In this document: positions 16,225 to 24,819 of the stretch, one piece after another
Position numbering within the stretch: position 1 is the first letter of the stretch
Layout of the letters: each line of letters begins with the position of its first letter
DNA from: Ardenticatenaceae bacterium
GTDB taxonomy: Bacteria; Chloroflexota; Anaerolineae; Promineifilales; Promineifilaceae
Reading direction: 5' to 3'
Assembly (NCBI GenBank): GCA_020634435.1
Contig: JACKBS010000004.1
Location: 310,001-374,000, forward strand
Length of the DNA: 64,000 bases
Position numbers and translations under genes: made by a program
Notes under the pieces: generated by a model
Database searches by the model: none
Seen by the model: only the letters and a program-made list of their open reading frames with translations
What the model was told of the DNA's origin: nothing

Positions 16225-17628
16225 ATGAATGCACGAAAATTTGCGCGATTGGGGGTGCCCGAGGGAGTCGCGATGCGGCTGGCCGGTACGGCCGTTCGCG
16301 ATGCGCGCAGCTTTGGCATTCCCAAACGAGATATTCCTGATTTGATAACGGCCGTTGTCGAAAACCCAACCGATTATTTGCAAGACGATCTCTTTGGCGA
16401 GCTGGCTGCCGCCATTTTGGACCACGAGCAAGCGCAGCCCAGCTTCAAACCACGTAAAGAACCGGCTCCCTTCCAGATTTGGGGTGATGACCTGGACGAA
16501 AACTCTGTTAACCAGATGAAAAACGCCGCCCAACTGCCCGTCTCCGTGCGCGGAGCGTTAATGCCCGACGCTCACTTGGGCTACGGCCTGCCCATCGGCG
16601 GGGTGCTGGCGGTGCGTAACGCGGTCATTCCCTATGCCGTGGGGGTGGACATCGCCTGCCGCATGAAGCTGAGCGTACTGGACCTGTCGCCGTACACGCT
16701 GCGCGGCGAGCAAAAGCGGCTGGCCAACGCCATCGAGTACGAAACGCGCTTTGGCATTGGCGCTAACTTTCGCAAAGGCGAACGGCGCGATCATCCGGTG
16801 ATGGAGGCGGATTGGGGGATAACGGCCGTTACCAAACGCCTGCGCGACAAAGCGTGGGAGCAGCTGGGCACCAGCGGCAGCGGCAACCATTTTGTGGAAT
16901 TTGGCATTCTCACCATTTTGAATGACGAGCTTGGTTTGCCCACGGGCGAATATTTGGCCTTGCTCAGCCACAGTGGCAGTCGCGGCTCCGGGGCGACCGT
17001 AGCCGATTATTACAGCAAGCTGGCGATGGATTTGCACCCCGAACTGCCCAAAGAGCTGCGCCATCTGGCCTGGCTGGATTTGGATAGCGACGCCGGGCGG
17101 GAATATTGGGCCGCCATGCAGCTGATGGGCCAGTACGCTGCCGCCAACCACGCCTGCATTCACCAGCATGTCGTCAAGGCGCTCAACGCCAAGGTGCTGC
17201 TAGACATTGAAAATCACCACAACTTCGCCTGGCAAGAGCAGCACGATGGTGAAACGGTCATTGTGCACCGCAAGGGGGCGACGCCTGCTGGCGCAGGAGT
17301 TTTGGGCATTATCCCTGGTTCGATGGGCGCACCTGGCTTTGTGGTGCGCGGTAAGGGGAATGAGGCGTCGCTTAAGTCGGCGTCACACGGCGCAGGGCGG
17401 CGCATGAGCCGCAAACAGGCAATCAAATCGTTCACTTGGTCTGAGGTGAAGAAGTTCCTGCGCGAGCGGGACGTGACGCTGCTGTCCGCCGGGCTGGACG
17501 AAGTGCCGATGGCCTACAAGGACATCCACGAAGTGATGGCGGCGCAGGCGGATTTGGTGGAAACGATGGCCCGTTTTGATCCGAAGCTGGTGAAAATGGC
17601 GCAGGCGGGCGAACGACCTGAAGATTAG
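16225..17628 (+). CDS. rtcB: RNA-splicing ligase RtcB
   Basis: 467 residues. Diagnostic motifs: PDAHLGYGLPIGGVLA, GVDIACRMKLSV (metal-binding Cys), GTSGSGNHFVEFG with the metal His, LSHSGSRGSG, ENHHNFAW and HRKGATPAG plus IPGSMGAPGFVV and SASHGAGRRMSR (guanylylated-His region). RtcB joins 2-prime,3-prime-cyclic phosphate RNA ends to 5-prime hydroxyls using GTP and manganese, for RNA repair. No archease gene is adjacent. Residues 1-70 form an extra N-terminal segment (RLGVPEGVAMRLA and later FQIWGDDLDENSV) that precedes the core. Confidence 0.93.
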   Translation: MNARKFARLGVPEGVAMRLAGTAVRDARSFGIPKRDIPDLITAVVENPTDYLQDDLFGELAAAILDHEQAQPSFKPRKEPAPFQIWGDDLDENSVNQMKNAAQLPVSVRGALMPDAHLGYGLPIGGVLAVRNAVIPYAVGVDIACRMKLSVLDLSPYTLRGEQKRLANAIEYETRFGIGANFRKGERRDHPVMEADWGITAVTKRLRDKAWEQLGTSGSGNHFVEFGILTILNDELGLPTGEYLALLSHSGSRGSGATVADYYSKLAMDLHPELPKELRHLAWLDLDSDAGREYWAAMQLMGQYAAANHACIHQHVVKALNAKVLLDIENHHNFAWQEQHDGETVIVHRKGATPAGAGVLGIIPGSMGAPGFVVRGKGNEASLKSASHGAGRRMSRKQAIKSFTWSEVKKFLRERDVTLLSAGLDEVPMAYKDIHEVMAAQADLVETMARFDPKLVKMAQAGERPED

Positions 17629-17702
17629 TAATTGAGTAATTGGTAATTTGGAAATTATGCTGAAAAATCACCCAATTACTAATTACTCAATTACCCAATT
17701 AC
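17628..17702. repeat. GTAATTGAGTAATTGG repeat family, copy 1 (inverted arms)
   Basis: GTAATTGAGTAATTGG (17628-17643) is answered by CCAATTACTAATTACTCAAT and a further CAATTAC (17671-17702). The family recurs at 43479-43525 and 58698-58748. Reading through it creates an artefactual N-terminal extension on the next gene. Confidence 0.65.
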
Positions 17703-17707
17703 AAAAC

Positions 17708-18667
17708 ATGCTGCAAAGATTATTTGGCTGGATACGGCCGTCTCAAACCAAATCTCTCCAACCCGCTGTACCTCCGGTGCAGCCAAAGGTGCTGCTGGTG
17801 ATCCACAATCCGCGCGTGCCGTCTTATGGCGGACGAAAACTGCATGAAGTGATGCGCTGGCAAAACCCGGATGAGCTGGTGGCACAGTACACCTACGACG
17901 TGAATGCGGCCAGTCACGGCTACGTCAACTACGAAATTGCGGAGCGCATCGAGGTGGATGGCTTCCCGGTGAAGCAGGATGGCTTTGTTTACGATCCAGA
18001 ATCATACGTGCATCGCTTTACGACACGGACGGGGTTTCATGAGCCAGATGGGGTGGATTACGGCCGTATCCTCCACGAGTTTAACATCATCTCCAAAATC
18101 AACGTCGGTACGATTGATGAGGTGTGGTTGATGGCTTTCCCGTATGCAGGTTACTTTGAATCGCGCATGGTGGGCAAAGATGCGTTTTGGTGCAACGCGC
18201 CGCCGCTCAACGAGCCACAGGCGCAGCGCCGCTTTGTCATCATGGGCTTCAGCTTTGAGCGTGGGCCGGGGGAGATGCTGGAAAATTTAGGCCATCGAGC
18301 CGAATCGATCATGAGCCATGTGTATCGCCGCCAGCGGGGCGAGGCGAACCTGTGGGAAAAGTTCATCCGCTACGACCAAAAGCATCCGGGGCAGGCGGAA
18401 TGTGGCAACGTGCATTTTGCGCCCAACAGCGAGCGCGACTACGATTGGGGCAACCGGCGCATGGTGCCCAGCCGCTGCCACACCTGGCTCAATTTTCCTG
18501 ATCTAAGCGGCGAACCGCAGCCGGTAAACTGCCGCGAATGGGGCAATGGGGAGATTCGGCAGCATCATTTGTGGTGGCTGGGGCATCTGCCGCACGTGGC
18601 GGGCAAAACACGGGGCATTGCCAACAACTGGTGGCAATACATCATTAATCCAAATTATGCTGACTAA
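17708..18667 (+). CDS. Conserved-looking protein of unknown function
   Basis: 319 residues from ATG 17708. The frame is open back to 17648, but those 20 codons are repeat DNA, so I chose the internal ATG. After a Pro/Gln-rich N-terminus a folded region follows (KVLLVIHNPRVPSYGGRKL, then VDGFPVKQDGFVY, ISKINVGTIDEVWLMAFPYAG, RRFVIMGFSFERGPGEMLEN, ESIMSHVYRR and a Trp/His-rich C-terminus). No signal peptide or membrane span. I do not recognise a catalytic motif. The stop overlaps the next gene by 11 bp, suggesting co-translation with the membrane protein downstream. Confidence 0.7.
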   Translation: MLQRLFGWIRPSQTKSLQPAVPPVQPKVLLVIHNPRVPSYGGRKLHEVMRWQNPDELVAQYTYDVNAASHGYVNYEIAERIEVDGFPVKQDGFVYDPESYVHRFTTRTGFHEPDGVDYGRILHEFNIISKINVGTIDEVWLMAFPYAGYFESRMVGKDAFWCNAPPLNEPQAQRRFVIMGFSFERGPGEMLENLGHRAESIMSHVYRRQRGEANLWEKFIRYDQKHPGQAECGNVHFAPNSERDYDWGNRRMVPSRCHTWLNFPDLSGEPQPVNCREWGNGEIRQHHLWWLGHLPHVAGKTRGIANNWWQYIINPNYAD

Positions 18668-21152
18668 TCTCAAAAAACGTGTAAGGGGAACGGCCGTTTA
18701 CGCCGCCGTCGCTTATCTTATTTTGGTGCTGCTGCTCACCTACCCCGTCATCTTTCATCTGCAAGACCGGCTCATTGGTAACAACATCGACAACTGGATT
18801 TATTACTGGAACAACTGGTGGATTGGCCGGGCCATTGCCGACGGGCATAGCTGGTTTTCCACGGAAGTGATCTTTTTCCCGCAGGGGACTTCGCTGCTGG
18901 CCCATTCCCATTCGCTGCTCAGTTCGCTGTTGGCGTGGCTGCTGGAGCCGCTGGCTGGCCCGGTGGCGGCGTTTAACCTGGTTTGGCTGTGGGGGCTGTG
19001 GCTGGGAGCCTGGGGCATGTTTTTGCTGGTCGATGAGTTGACCAAACAGCCCGTCGCTGCCTTTGTGGCCGGTTTTGTCTTTGCTTTTGCGCCGTATCAT
19101 CTCACCCAATATCTGGCCCACATGCACCTGGGCACGATTCATTGGTGGCCGTTTTACATCCTCTTTTTGTGGCGGAGTTTGCGCCAGCCGGGTTGGGGCA
19201 ACGCGGTCATGGCGGGTGTGTTTCTGTCGCTCTCGTTTTGGTCGGGGATTCAGCAGGCGGTGTTTTTGGGCTTGTGGACGGCCGTTTACCTACTCTGGTG
19301 GGCCTGGACAAGTCGCCCTATCCCCTGGCTGCAAACGGGCCGCCAATTGCTGCTGCTGGGTGTGGCCTTCTTTGTGCTCAGTTTGCCTATCGTGTGGCCC
19401 ATTCTCAATAATCTGGACGCACTCGTAGGAACGGCCGCAGAAGTTGACGAGAGCATCATCAAACAAACTGATTTGTTGGCGTACGTGGTGCCGCCCACCT
19501 ACCAACCGCTTTGGGGCGAGGCCGTGGTGCCCATTTACCAAACCTTTCGCGTAAACCAGGCATTTATGCCGTATTTGGGTCTAGGGGTGCTGTTGCTCTG
19601 TTTGCTGGCTGTGTGGAAGCAGTGGCGCGAAGCTCGCTTTTGGCTGTGGAGTGGATTGGTCTGGCTGGTGTTGGCCGCTGGCAGCCAGCTTCGCTTTAAC
19701 GGCACCGTCTATGAGTCGATTCAGCTGCCCTACAATTTGATCAAATCCATTTTCCCTATTTCGGCCATCCGCACGCCGGAGCGCTTTAATTTGCTTTTGG
19801 TGATTTCGATGGCTGTGCTGGTGGGGCTGGCCATTTCCTGGTTGTGGCAGCAGCGGCCGGGGCGTTGGCTGCTGCCGCTGGTTGGGCTTGTTTTGCTGCT
19901 CGATTATTTGCCCGCGCCCTTACCTATGTGGGAACTGCCGCTCAGCTCCCCATACCTGGCCGAATTTGCCCAAATTGAGCCGGAGGCTGGCGTTGTGAAC
20001 GTGCCGATGGGGTACGATCTGGCCAAATTGCTGCTTTACTACCAATCGCTGCACGGGCATCCCACGGTGGAAGGTCACTTTTCGCGTTACACGGAGCAAA
20101 CCTATGCCTTCATCAGCCAGGAGCCCATTTTGCATCGTTTGTATCCCGCAGATGATATTCCCAATGCCATGTCGCCGGAGCTGTTTACGACGTATACAGA
20201 ACCCATCCCGGCGATTGGCCCGGCGCTGCGACAGCTTGAAGACACGGGTGTGCGTTACTTTTTGATGCATTTGGCTTACACATTACCGGAACATTATGCT
20301 GCCTTTGAAGCGCAGCTGCCGCTGATTCCTATCTTTAAGGATGAGGCGCAGGCGTTGTATGATGCGGCCCAGCCGCGTCCGTGGCAGTTTCAAGCACCGC
20401 GCTCGCTAGGGGAAAATCTGGATTTGTTGGAGGCCGAGGTTCATTTGTCGGAAACGGCCGTTTCCCTTCATCTCCTGGCTCAACTGCAAAACCTGGACGG
20501 GGTGGGCGAATCGTGTGTGGCGTTGTTGAGTGAGGAAACGGCCGTGTCTACCCCAACCCTGCTCATCGATCCATCTGCCAATTGGCAGGTAGGTGATTTG
20601 GCCCAGCGGCAAGTTGATCTGCCGCTGCCTGAGAATTTAGCCGCCGGTAGCTATCCGCTGGCGTTGCGCTGTGGTGGCGGCAGGGCGGTTGCTCTGCTCG
20701 ATTCGCTTTTGGTAGAGGAAAACGGACAACGCCACCTGGTGGGGCAGCCAATAAGCGCGCAGGTAGGCAGCGCCATTGAATTGCAAGATGTTCGGTGGTG
20801 GTTTAAGGGGAGCCAACTGCATCTTTCCTTGCATTGGTATGCGCAGACTGCGCCACAGCAGGAGCTGAAGCTGTTTGTACACGTGTTGGATGAAAATGGC
20901 GCATTGGTGCGTCAGTTGGACACGATTCCCTGCAACTGGCAATGCCCTACCAGCCAATGGCAGGCCGGGCAGCTCATCACCGATGAAGCTATTTTGGATT
21001 TGTGGGGTTTGCCGGTGGGCAATTACCAGCTGACGCTGGGGCTGTATGATGCAAATTCGGGTGAGAGACAAACGGTTTTTAAGGACGGTACGGCCGTTTC
21101 TGAGAATCTGATTGTCTTGCCTGATCCCATTGAAATTCTGTCTACTCCATAA
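18657..21152 (+). CDS. Large multi-spanning membrane protein, possible GT-C-type glycosyltransferase
   Basis: 831 residues from ATG 18657; the frame extends upstream only as the shadow of the previous gene. The first ~430 residues hold about ten hydrophobic spans starting VYAAVAYLILVLLLTYPVIF. The first external loop carries acidic residues (IGNNIDNWIYYWNNWW), and later loops FAPYHLTQYLAHMHLG and FPISAIRTPERFNLL resemble polytopic sugar-transfer proteins. The C-terminal ~380 residues are soluble, with beta-rich segments, probably extracytoplasmic. Function is unproven; a role in surface glycan or lipid-linked sugar transfer fits the layout only. Confidence 0.7.
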   Translation: MLTNLKKRVRGTAVYAAVAYLILVLLLTYPVIFHLQDRLIGNNIDNWIYYWNNWWIGRAIADGHSWFSTEVIFFPQGTSLLAHSHSLLSSLLAWLLEPLAGPVAAFNLVWLWGLWLGAWGMFLLVDELTKQPVAAFVAGFVFAFAPYHLTQYLAHMHLGTIHWWPFYILFLWRSLRQPGWGNAVMAGVFLSLSFWSGIQQAVFLGLWTAVYLLWWAWTSRPIPWLQTGRQLLLLGVAFFVLSLPIVWPILNNLDALVGTAAEVDESIIKQTDLLAYVVPPTYQPLWGEAVVPIYQTFRVNQAFMPYLGLGVLLLCLLAVWKQWREARFWLWSGLVWLVLAAGSQLRFNGTVYESIQLPYNLIKSIFPISAIRTPERFNLLLVISMAVLVGLAISWLWQQRPGRWLLPLVGLVLLLDYLPAPLPMWELPLSSPYLAEFAQIEPEAGVVNVPMGYDLAKLLLYYQSLHGHPTVEGHFSRYTEQTYAFISQEPILHRLYPADDIPNAMSPELFTTYTEPIPAIGPALRQLEDTGVRYFLMHLAYTLPEHYAAFEAQLPLIPIFKDEAQALYDAAQPRPWQFQAPRSLGENLDLLEAEVHLSETAVSLHLLAQLQNLDGVGESCVALLSEETAVSTPTLLIDPSANWQVGDLAQRQVDLPLPENLAAGSYPLALRCGGGRAVALLDSLLVEENGQRHLVGQPISAQVGSAIELQDVRWWFKGSQLHLSLHWYAQTAPQQELKLFVHVLDENGALVRQLDTIPCNWQCPTSQWQAGQLITDEAILDLWGLPVGNYQLTLGLYDANSGERQTVFKDGTAVSENLIVLPDPIEILSTP

Positions 21153-21294
21153 AAATTTATTGTACTGTATGTACTAGTGACTTCGCTTACGAAAATCCTT
21201 ACACTTTTATTAATCTTGTGGACGCGTTACATCAGCGTCTGCCAAGAGTTTATGAAAGATTTTTGAAGTGAGAGAAGAGATTGGAGTATACATT

Positions 21295-21468
21295 ATGGCG
21301 ATCATCATTACCCTAACCGCCCTATCTTTTACAGCTTCCAGCTTTGTCATTGCAGCGTGCGCTTTGTCTTCACGTTTAAGCCAACGTGAGGGCCTGGATG
21401 AATGCTACATTGAACAAGATGAACCAACATTGCCAGTTAAGTCGGTTGCTCCAATTTCTCTAAACTAA
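21295..21468 (+). CDS. Small single-span membrane protein, unknown
   Basis: 57 residues: one N-terminal hydrophobic span (MAIIITLTALSFTASSFVIA) and a short acidic tail with Cys (DECYIEQDEPT). An in-frame GTG at 21268 would add nine residues; I favour ATG 21295 although the ribosome site TTGGAG is a little distant. A clear terminator follows, supporting a real transcript. No family recognised. Confidence 0.45.
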   Translation: MAIIITLTALSFTASSFVIAACALSSRLSQREGLDECYIEQDEPTLPVKSVAPISLN

Positions 21469-21502
21469 TCTTTTACCACCTCTGACCGGGAGTCTAGCCA
21501 GG

Positions 21503-21531
21503 GCCGTCACTTCAAGTGGCGGCTTTTTTTT
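21503..21531 (+). terminator. Rho-independent terminator
   Basis: GCCGTCACTT pairs with AAGTGGCGGC (one G-T wobble) with a 1-base gap and is followed by eight T residues. It ends the small-protein transcript and faces the convergent TetR gene. Confidence 0.75.
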
Positions 21532-21537
21532 GCCAGT

Positions 21538-22107
21538 TTACCGATTGGTTTGCCAGCCGCGCAGGTAAGCTTGTACGGCCGTTTCAAAATCCGCCCATAA
21601 ATCACCGCCACGCCGCAGCTGACCATGCAGCTCCAGCATCACAAAGCCATGCACCAACGCCATCGCGCCCCGTAAAGCTGCTAGCGATTTTTCTGGGCCG
21701 GAAACGGCCGTTATCAGCTCCTGCAATGGCAACGCCAACTGTTCCAGCACATCCTCGTCCGGGCGTAGCGCGTCGTCATTGTTGGTGAAGGCCAGCACGT
21801 AGGTGTGGGGATGGGCCAGGGCAAATGCACGGTAGCTGCGCATGATGGCGGCAATTTGCGTTTGCGCATCGCCACTGGTCTGTGCTGCGGCTTCGGTTAG
21901 CCCGGCCACCAACTGTTGCGACGTGTGCAGGTTCACCGCTTGCAGCAGCGCCGCTTTGTTGCTGACATGCCGGTAAAGGGATGGTGCTTTTACGCCTAAC
22001 ACCTGAGCCAGCTTGCCCAGCGAAAGATTTTCCGTGCCTTCCGCTTCGATGAGCTGCCACGCCTGCTTTACAATTTCCTCTCGATTCACCTGGCTGGGGT
22101 AGGGCAT
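21538..22107 (-). CDS. TetR-family transcriptional regulator
   Basis: 189 residues from ATG 22107, which has a strong ribosome site (AGGAAAAG); the frame continues nine codons further upstream without one. The N-terminal HTH reads REEIVKQAWQLIEAEG, LSLGKLAQVLGVKAPSLYRHV and SNKAALLQAV. The C-terminal ligand domain has the ALAHPHTYVLAF and GFVMLELHGQL helices common in TetR proteins of the WHG type. Encoded downstream of, and probably with, the DUF4260 gene; an AT-rich repeat at the operon promoter is a candidate autoregulatory site. Confidence 0.88.
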   Translation of the reverse strand: MPYPSQVNREEIVKQAWQLIEAEGTENLSLGKLAQVLGVKAPSLYRHVSNKAALLQAVNLHTSQQLVAGLTEAAAQTSGDAQTQIAAIMRSYRAFALAHPHTYVLAFTNNDDALRPDEDVLEQLALPLQELITAVSGPEKSLAALRGAMALVHGFVMLELHGQLRRGGDLWADFETAVQAYLRGWQTNR

Positions 22108-22171
22108 ATCTTTTCCTATTTGGTACAGAGACAATGAATTTTCTCGTTTTTCTCTGTGTTCTCTGTGGCTC

Positions 22172-22540
22172 CTAAACTTTATTGAAGTGAGTGACCTTGA
22201 AACCGTCGGGGTATTTTAGGCCATAGCCGACCAATCGATCCATACCAATATGGGCCAGCCAGATGAGGGCCAACTGCAAACCCAGCTCCCAATTTAGCAG
22301 CAGCGAAAGCACCGTGAGGGCAATCGGTAGCACATATGTATGGACGGCGTTGTAGCACAGACTGCCGATGGTTTGGCTATGCAGGTAGCCTATTGCGGAA
22401 AGGTCTGGGGCCATAAGCAGGAGGGCAAACAGCCACCAGCTATAACCATTTTGGCCATAAAAAATAAGGGCAGTAATCAAAACGGCCGCTCCTTCCAGAT
22501 GCAGCAAGATTCGGGGTAGCTTTTGTAGTTGTTGGGTCAT
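22172..22540 (-). CDS. DUF4260 family membrane protein
   Basis: 122 residues with three to four hydrophobic spans; the family pattern is visible in LLHLEGAAVLITALIFY, WWLFALLLMAPDLSAIGYL, YNAVHTYVLPI and LIWLAHIGMDRLVGYGLKY (conserved His/Asp and YGLKYP). Function of the family is unknown. It is commonly found beside a TetR gene, as here. The start ATG 22540 follows GGATCC-like sequence with modest ribosome-site character. Confidence 0.85.
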   Translation of the reverse strand: MTQQLQKLPRILLHLEGAAVLITALIFYGQNGYSWWLFALLLMAPDLSAIGYLHSQTIGSLCYNAVHTYVLPIALTVLSLLLNWELGLQLALIWLAHIGMDRLVGYGLKYPDGFKVTHFNKV

Positions 22541-22588
22541 TTTTGGATCCTCAATTTCTGAAAACTAATACCGTTAATCTTGAAGACT

Positions 22589-22617
22589 AATATAATTAAT
22601 TTTCGTGGGTTTGTCAA
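22589..22617 (-). promoter_or_regulatory. Sigma-70-type promoter of the DUF4260-tetR operon
   Basis: On the minus strand TTGACA (22617-22612) is followed by exactly 17 bp and TATATT (22594-22589), near-consensus elements 49 bp upstream of the DUF4260 start. Immediately downstream two direct repeats TATTAGT (one overlapping the -10 at 22593-22587, one near 22571-22565) are about 22 bp apart, a candidate TetR operator. Confidence 0.6.
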
Positions 22618-22664
22618 GAGGTAATAGAAAACGGCCGTTTTTAAGATGAGGAAATAGTGGGGGT

Positions 22665-24068
22665 TTAAACGGCCGTTTCTGGCAAAATCACCGTAAAAGT
22701 GGTTCCTAACTCTGGTTCGCTGGCGACGTTGATACGGCCGTGATGGATTTTGGCAATTTCCTGAGCGATGGCCAGCCCCAGACCGGTGCCGCTTTGGTTG
22801 CCCACGTCACGGCGGCTGCGGTCGGTTTCGGCGCGGTAGAAGCGATCGAACAGGTGGGGCAAGTGCTCTGGCGGGATGGGCTGGCCGCTGTTGTGCAGGG
22901 TGGTGTGGATGTTTTGACCTTCTTTGGCGGCCTTGAGGGTGATGCTGCCACCAGTTGGCGTGTACTTGATCGCGTTGTCGAGCAAGTTGAGGAACAGCCG
23001 AATCAGCAAATCCATCTGGCCACAAAATTGTAAGTCGGGGGGAAGATCTGTGTTGATGTTGATAGATTTTTCTTGGGCTAACGGCCGTATCTGGTCCAAA
23101 AGCGCATTAAAAAAGTCCGCCACCTGGATGGTTTCGGTGGCAAATTGCTGTTGGTCCTGCTCCAATCGGCTCAGGTAGAGCAGGCTGCTGCTCAGGTGGA
23201 TAAGCCGCTCCACCTGCTGTGCCATTGTTTCCAGCGTAGTTTGGTACGCTTCGGCAGACCTTTGGCGACTGAGCGTGACCTCCAGCTGGCCTTTGAGCGC
23301 CGTGAGTGGTGTGCGCAGTTCGTGCGCCGCATCGCCGGTAAACTGCTGCTCACGCCGGAAGGCCGCTTCTAGCCGGTCCAGCATCGCATCAAACGTTTGC
23401 GCCAAACGGCCGATTTCATCCGCTGGCCCCTGGTGCTGAATCCGCTGACTCAAATCTTGCCCGCTGATAGCCTGGGCTGTCTGCGTCATGCGGTCGATGG
23501 GGCGCAGGGCACGGCCCGCCAAAAAGAAGCCGCCGATGCCCGCCAGCAGCAGCGCCAGCGGCAGCCCCCACAAAATTTGCTGCCCGAACGTGCCCAGCGT
23601 GTCGGCCACCGGCTCTAGCTCTTGAGATACTTGTAACCAGCCCGTTTCGTTGCTGCCGGGCAGAGTGATGGGCAAATTATAAACGCGCCACATGTCTGGC
23701 TCGCGGGTAAAGGTGAAGGAGCCAGCTTCGTCTGGCGGCAAGACGGGAATCTCCGGATCGTTGGTGAGCTGGGCCAGCAGTTCGCTGCGGCCGTTTAGCA
23801 GGCTGATCGAATATTCTTCCTTGAGGCGGCGGGTGAGGTCCTGGTTGTTGGTGGCGGATTGCAGGGTATAAAGGCCGTCTTCGACCACTATGATTTCTTG
23901 CGCCTGGGTGGCGGCTAATTCCAGCGCCGTGTCCACCTGGCTAAACAAATCGCGCCGCAGCTGCAAGTACAAAAATCCGGTGAACAGCAGCAAGATTAGC
24001 CCCAAAACGGCCAAATACCAGAGGGTGAGGCGGGCGCGGATGGTGGGGGAAAACGGCCGTTTTACCAC
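22665..24068 (-). CDS. Two-component sensor histidine kinase
   Basis: 467 residues: first membrane span 15-35 (LTLWYLAVLGLILLLFTGF), an extracytoplasmic sensor of about 120 residues, a second span (ILWGLPLALLLAGIGGFFLA), a HAMP segment (ALRPIDRMTQTAQAISGQDL), the H-box DAAHELRTPLTALKGQLEV, N-box LLDNAIKYTPTGGS and G-boxes RDVGNQSGTGLGLAIAQEI. It autophosphorylates on the H-box His and passes phosphate to the response regulator encoded 3 bp upstream. Start is a GTG at 24068 with GAGGGG before it. The ligand is unknown. Confidence 0.93.
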   Translation of the reverse strand: MVKRPFSPTIRARLTLWYLAVLGLILLLFTGFLYLQLRRDLFSQVDTALELAATQAQEIIVVEDGLYTLQSATNNQDLTRRLKEEYSISLLNGRSELLAQLTNDPEIPVLPPDEAGSFTFTREPDMWRVYNLPITLPGSNETGWLQVSQELEPVADTLGTFGQQILWGLPLALLLAGIGGFFLAGRALRPIDRMTQTAQAISGQDLSQRIQHQGPADEIGRLAQTFDAMLDRLEAAFRREQQFTGDAAHELRTPLTALKGQLEVTLSRQRSAEAYQTTLETMAQQVERLIHLSSSLLYLSRLEQDQQQFATETIQVADFFNALLDQIRPLAQEKSININTDLPPDLQFCGQMDLLIRLFLNLLDNAIKYTPTGGSITLKAAKEGQNIHTTLHNSGQPIPPEHLPHLFDRFYRAETDRSRRDVGNQSGTGLGLAIAQEIAKIHHGRINVASEPELGTTFTVILPETAV

Positions 24069-24071
24069 AAG

Positions 24072-24746
24072 CTACCCCTCATCCCGCAAACAGTAGCCCA
24101 CGCCGCGCACGGTGTGGATGAGCGATGGCTCGCCCGGCTGGTCAATTTTGCGGCGCAGATAGCCCACGTACACATCTACCACGTTCGACTCGTTGAAGAA
24201 GTCAAAGTTCCAGACGTGCTCGCCAATTTGGGTGCGGCTAAGCACCTGGTTGGGATGGCGCATCAGGTATTCCAGGACGGCATATTCGCGGGGGCTGAGT
24301 TCGATGATACGGCCGTTTCTCTCCACGAGATGCCGGGCCGTATCCATCTGCAAATCGGCCATTTGCAGGACGGTGCCCATTTGCAGCGGCGGGCGGCGCA
24401 GCAGGGCGCGCACGCGGGCTAGCAGTTCGGGAAAAGCAAATGGTTTCACCAGATAATCGTCTGCGCCCGCGTCCAGCCCTTCGACGCGATTATCCACCGT
24501 GTCGCGGGCGGTGAGCATGAGGCAGGGCGTTTTGTGTCCTTCGCGGCGCAGGCGGCGCAGCAGCTGAATGCCGTCTAGCTTGGGCAGCATGATATCTAAA
24601 ATGAGCACATCGTACTCGGCTGCCAGGGCGTAATCGAGCCCTTCCTCGCCGTCGCGGGCCACGTCTACCGCGTGCCCAGCTTCGCTGAGGCCCTGACAGA
24701 CAAAATTGGCAATGGTGGGTTCATCTTCAATCACTAAAAGGCGCAT
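24072..24746 (-). CDS. OmpR-family response regulator
   Basis: 224 residues from MRLLVIEDEPT (ATG 24746); the frame extends 18 codons upstream without homology. Receiver domain: acidic ED pair near the start, phospho-acceptor Asp in YDVLILDIMLPKLDG, Thr in MLTARDT and Lys in DYLVKPFAF. C-terminal winged helix: ELSPREYAVLEYLMRHPNQ, LSRTQIGEHVWN and VDVYVGYLRRKID, then VRGVGYCLRDEG. It partners the downstream histidine kinase. It is divergent from the lipoprotein hydrolase gene with 73 bp between starts, which may be one of its targets. Confidence 0.94.
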   Translation of the reverse strand: MRLLVIEDEPTIANFVCQGLSEAGHAVDVARDGEEGLDYALAAEYDVLILDIMLPKLDGIQLLRRLRREGHKTPCLMLTARDTVDNRVEGLDAGADDYLVKPFAFPELLARVRALLRRPPLQMGTVLQMADLQMDTARHLVERNGRIIELSPREYAVLEYLMRHPNQVLSRTQIGEHVWNFDFFNESNVVDVYVGYLRRKIDQPGEPSLIHTVRGVGYCLRDEG

Positions 24747-24819
24747 GTTCAAGAGTGTATCAAAGCTCATTAAGAAAACCATGAAGGCGAGTCGTTCCAA
24801 TTTTTGCTACACTCGGTGC

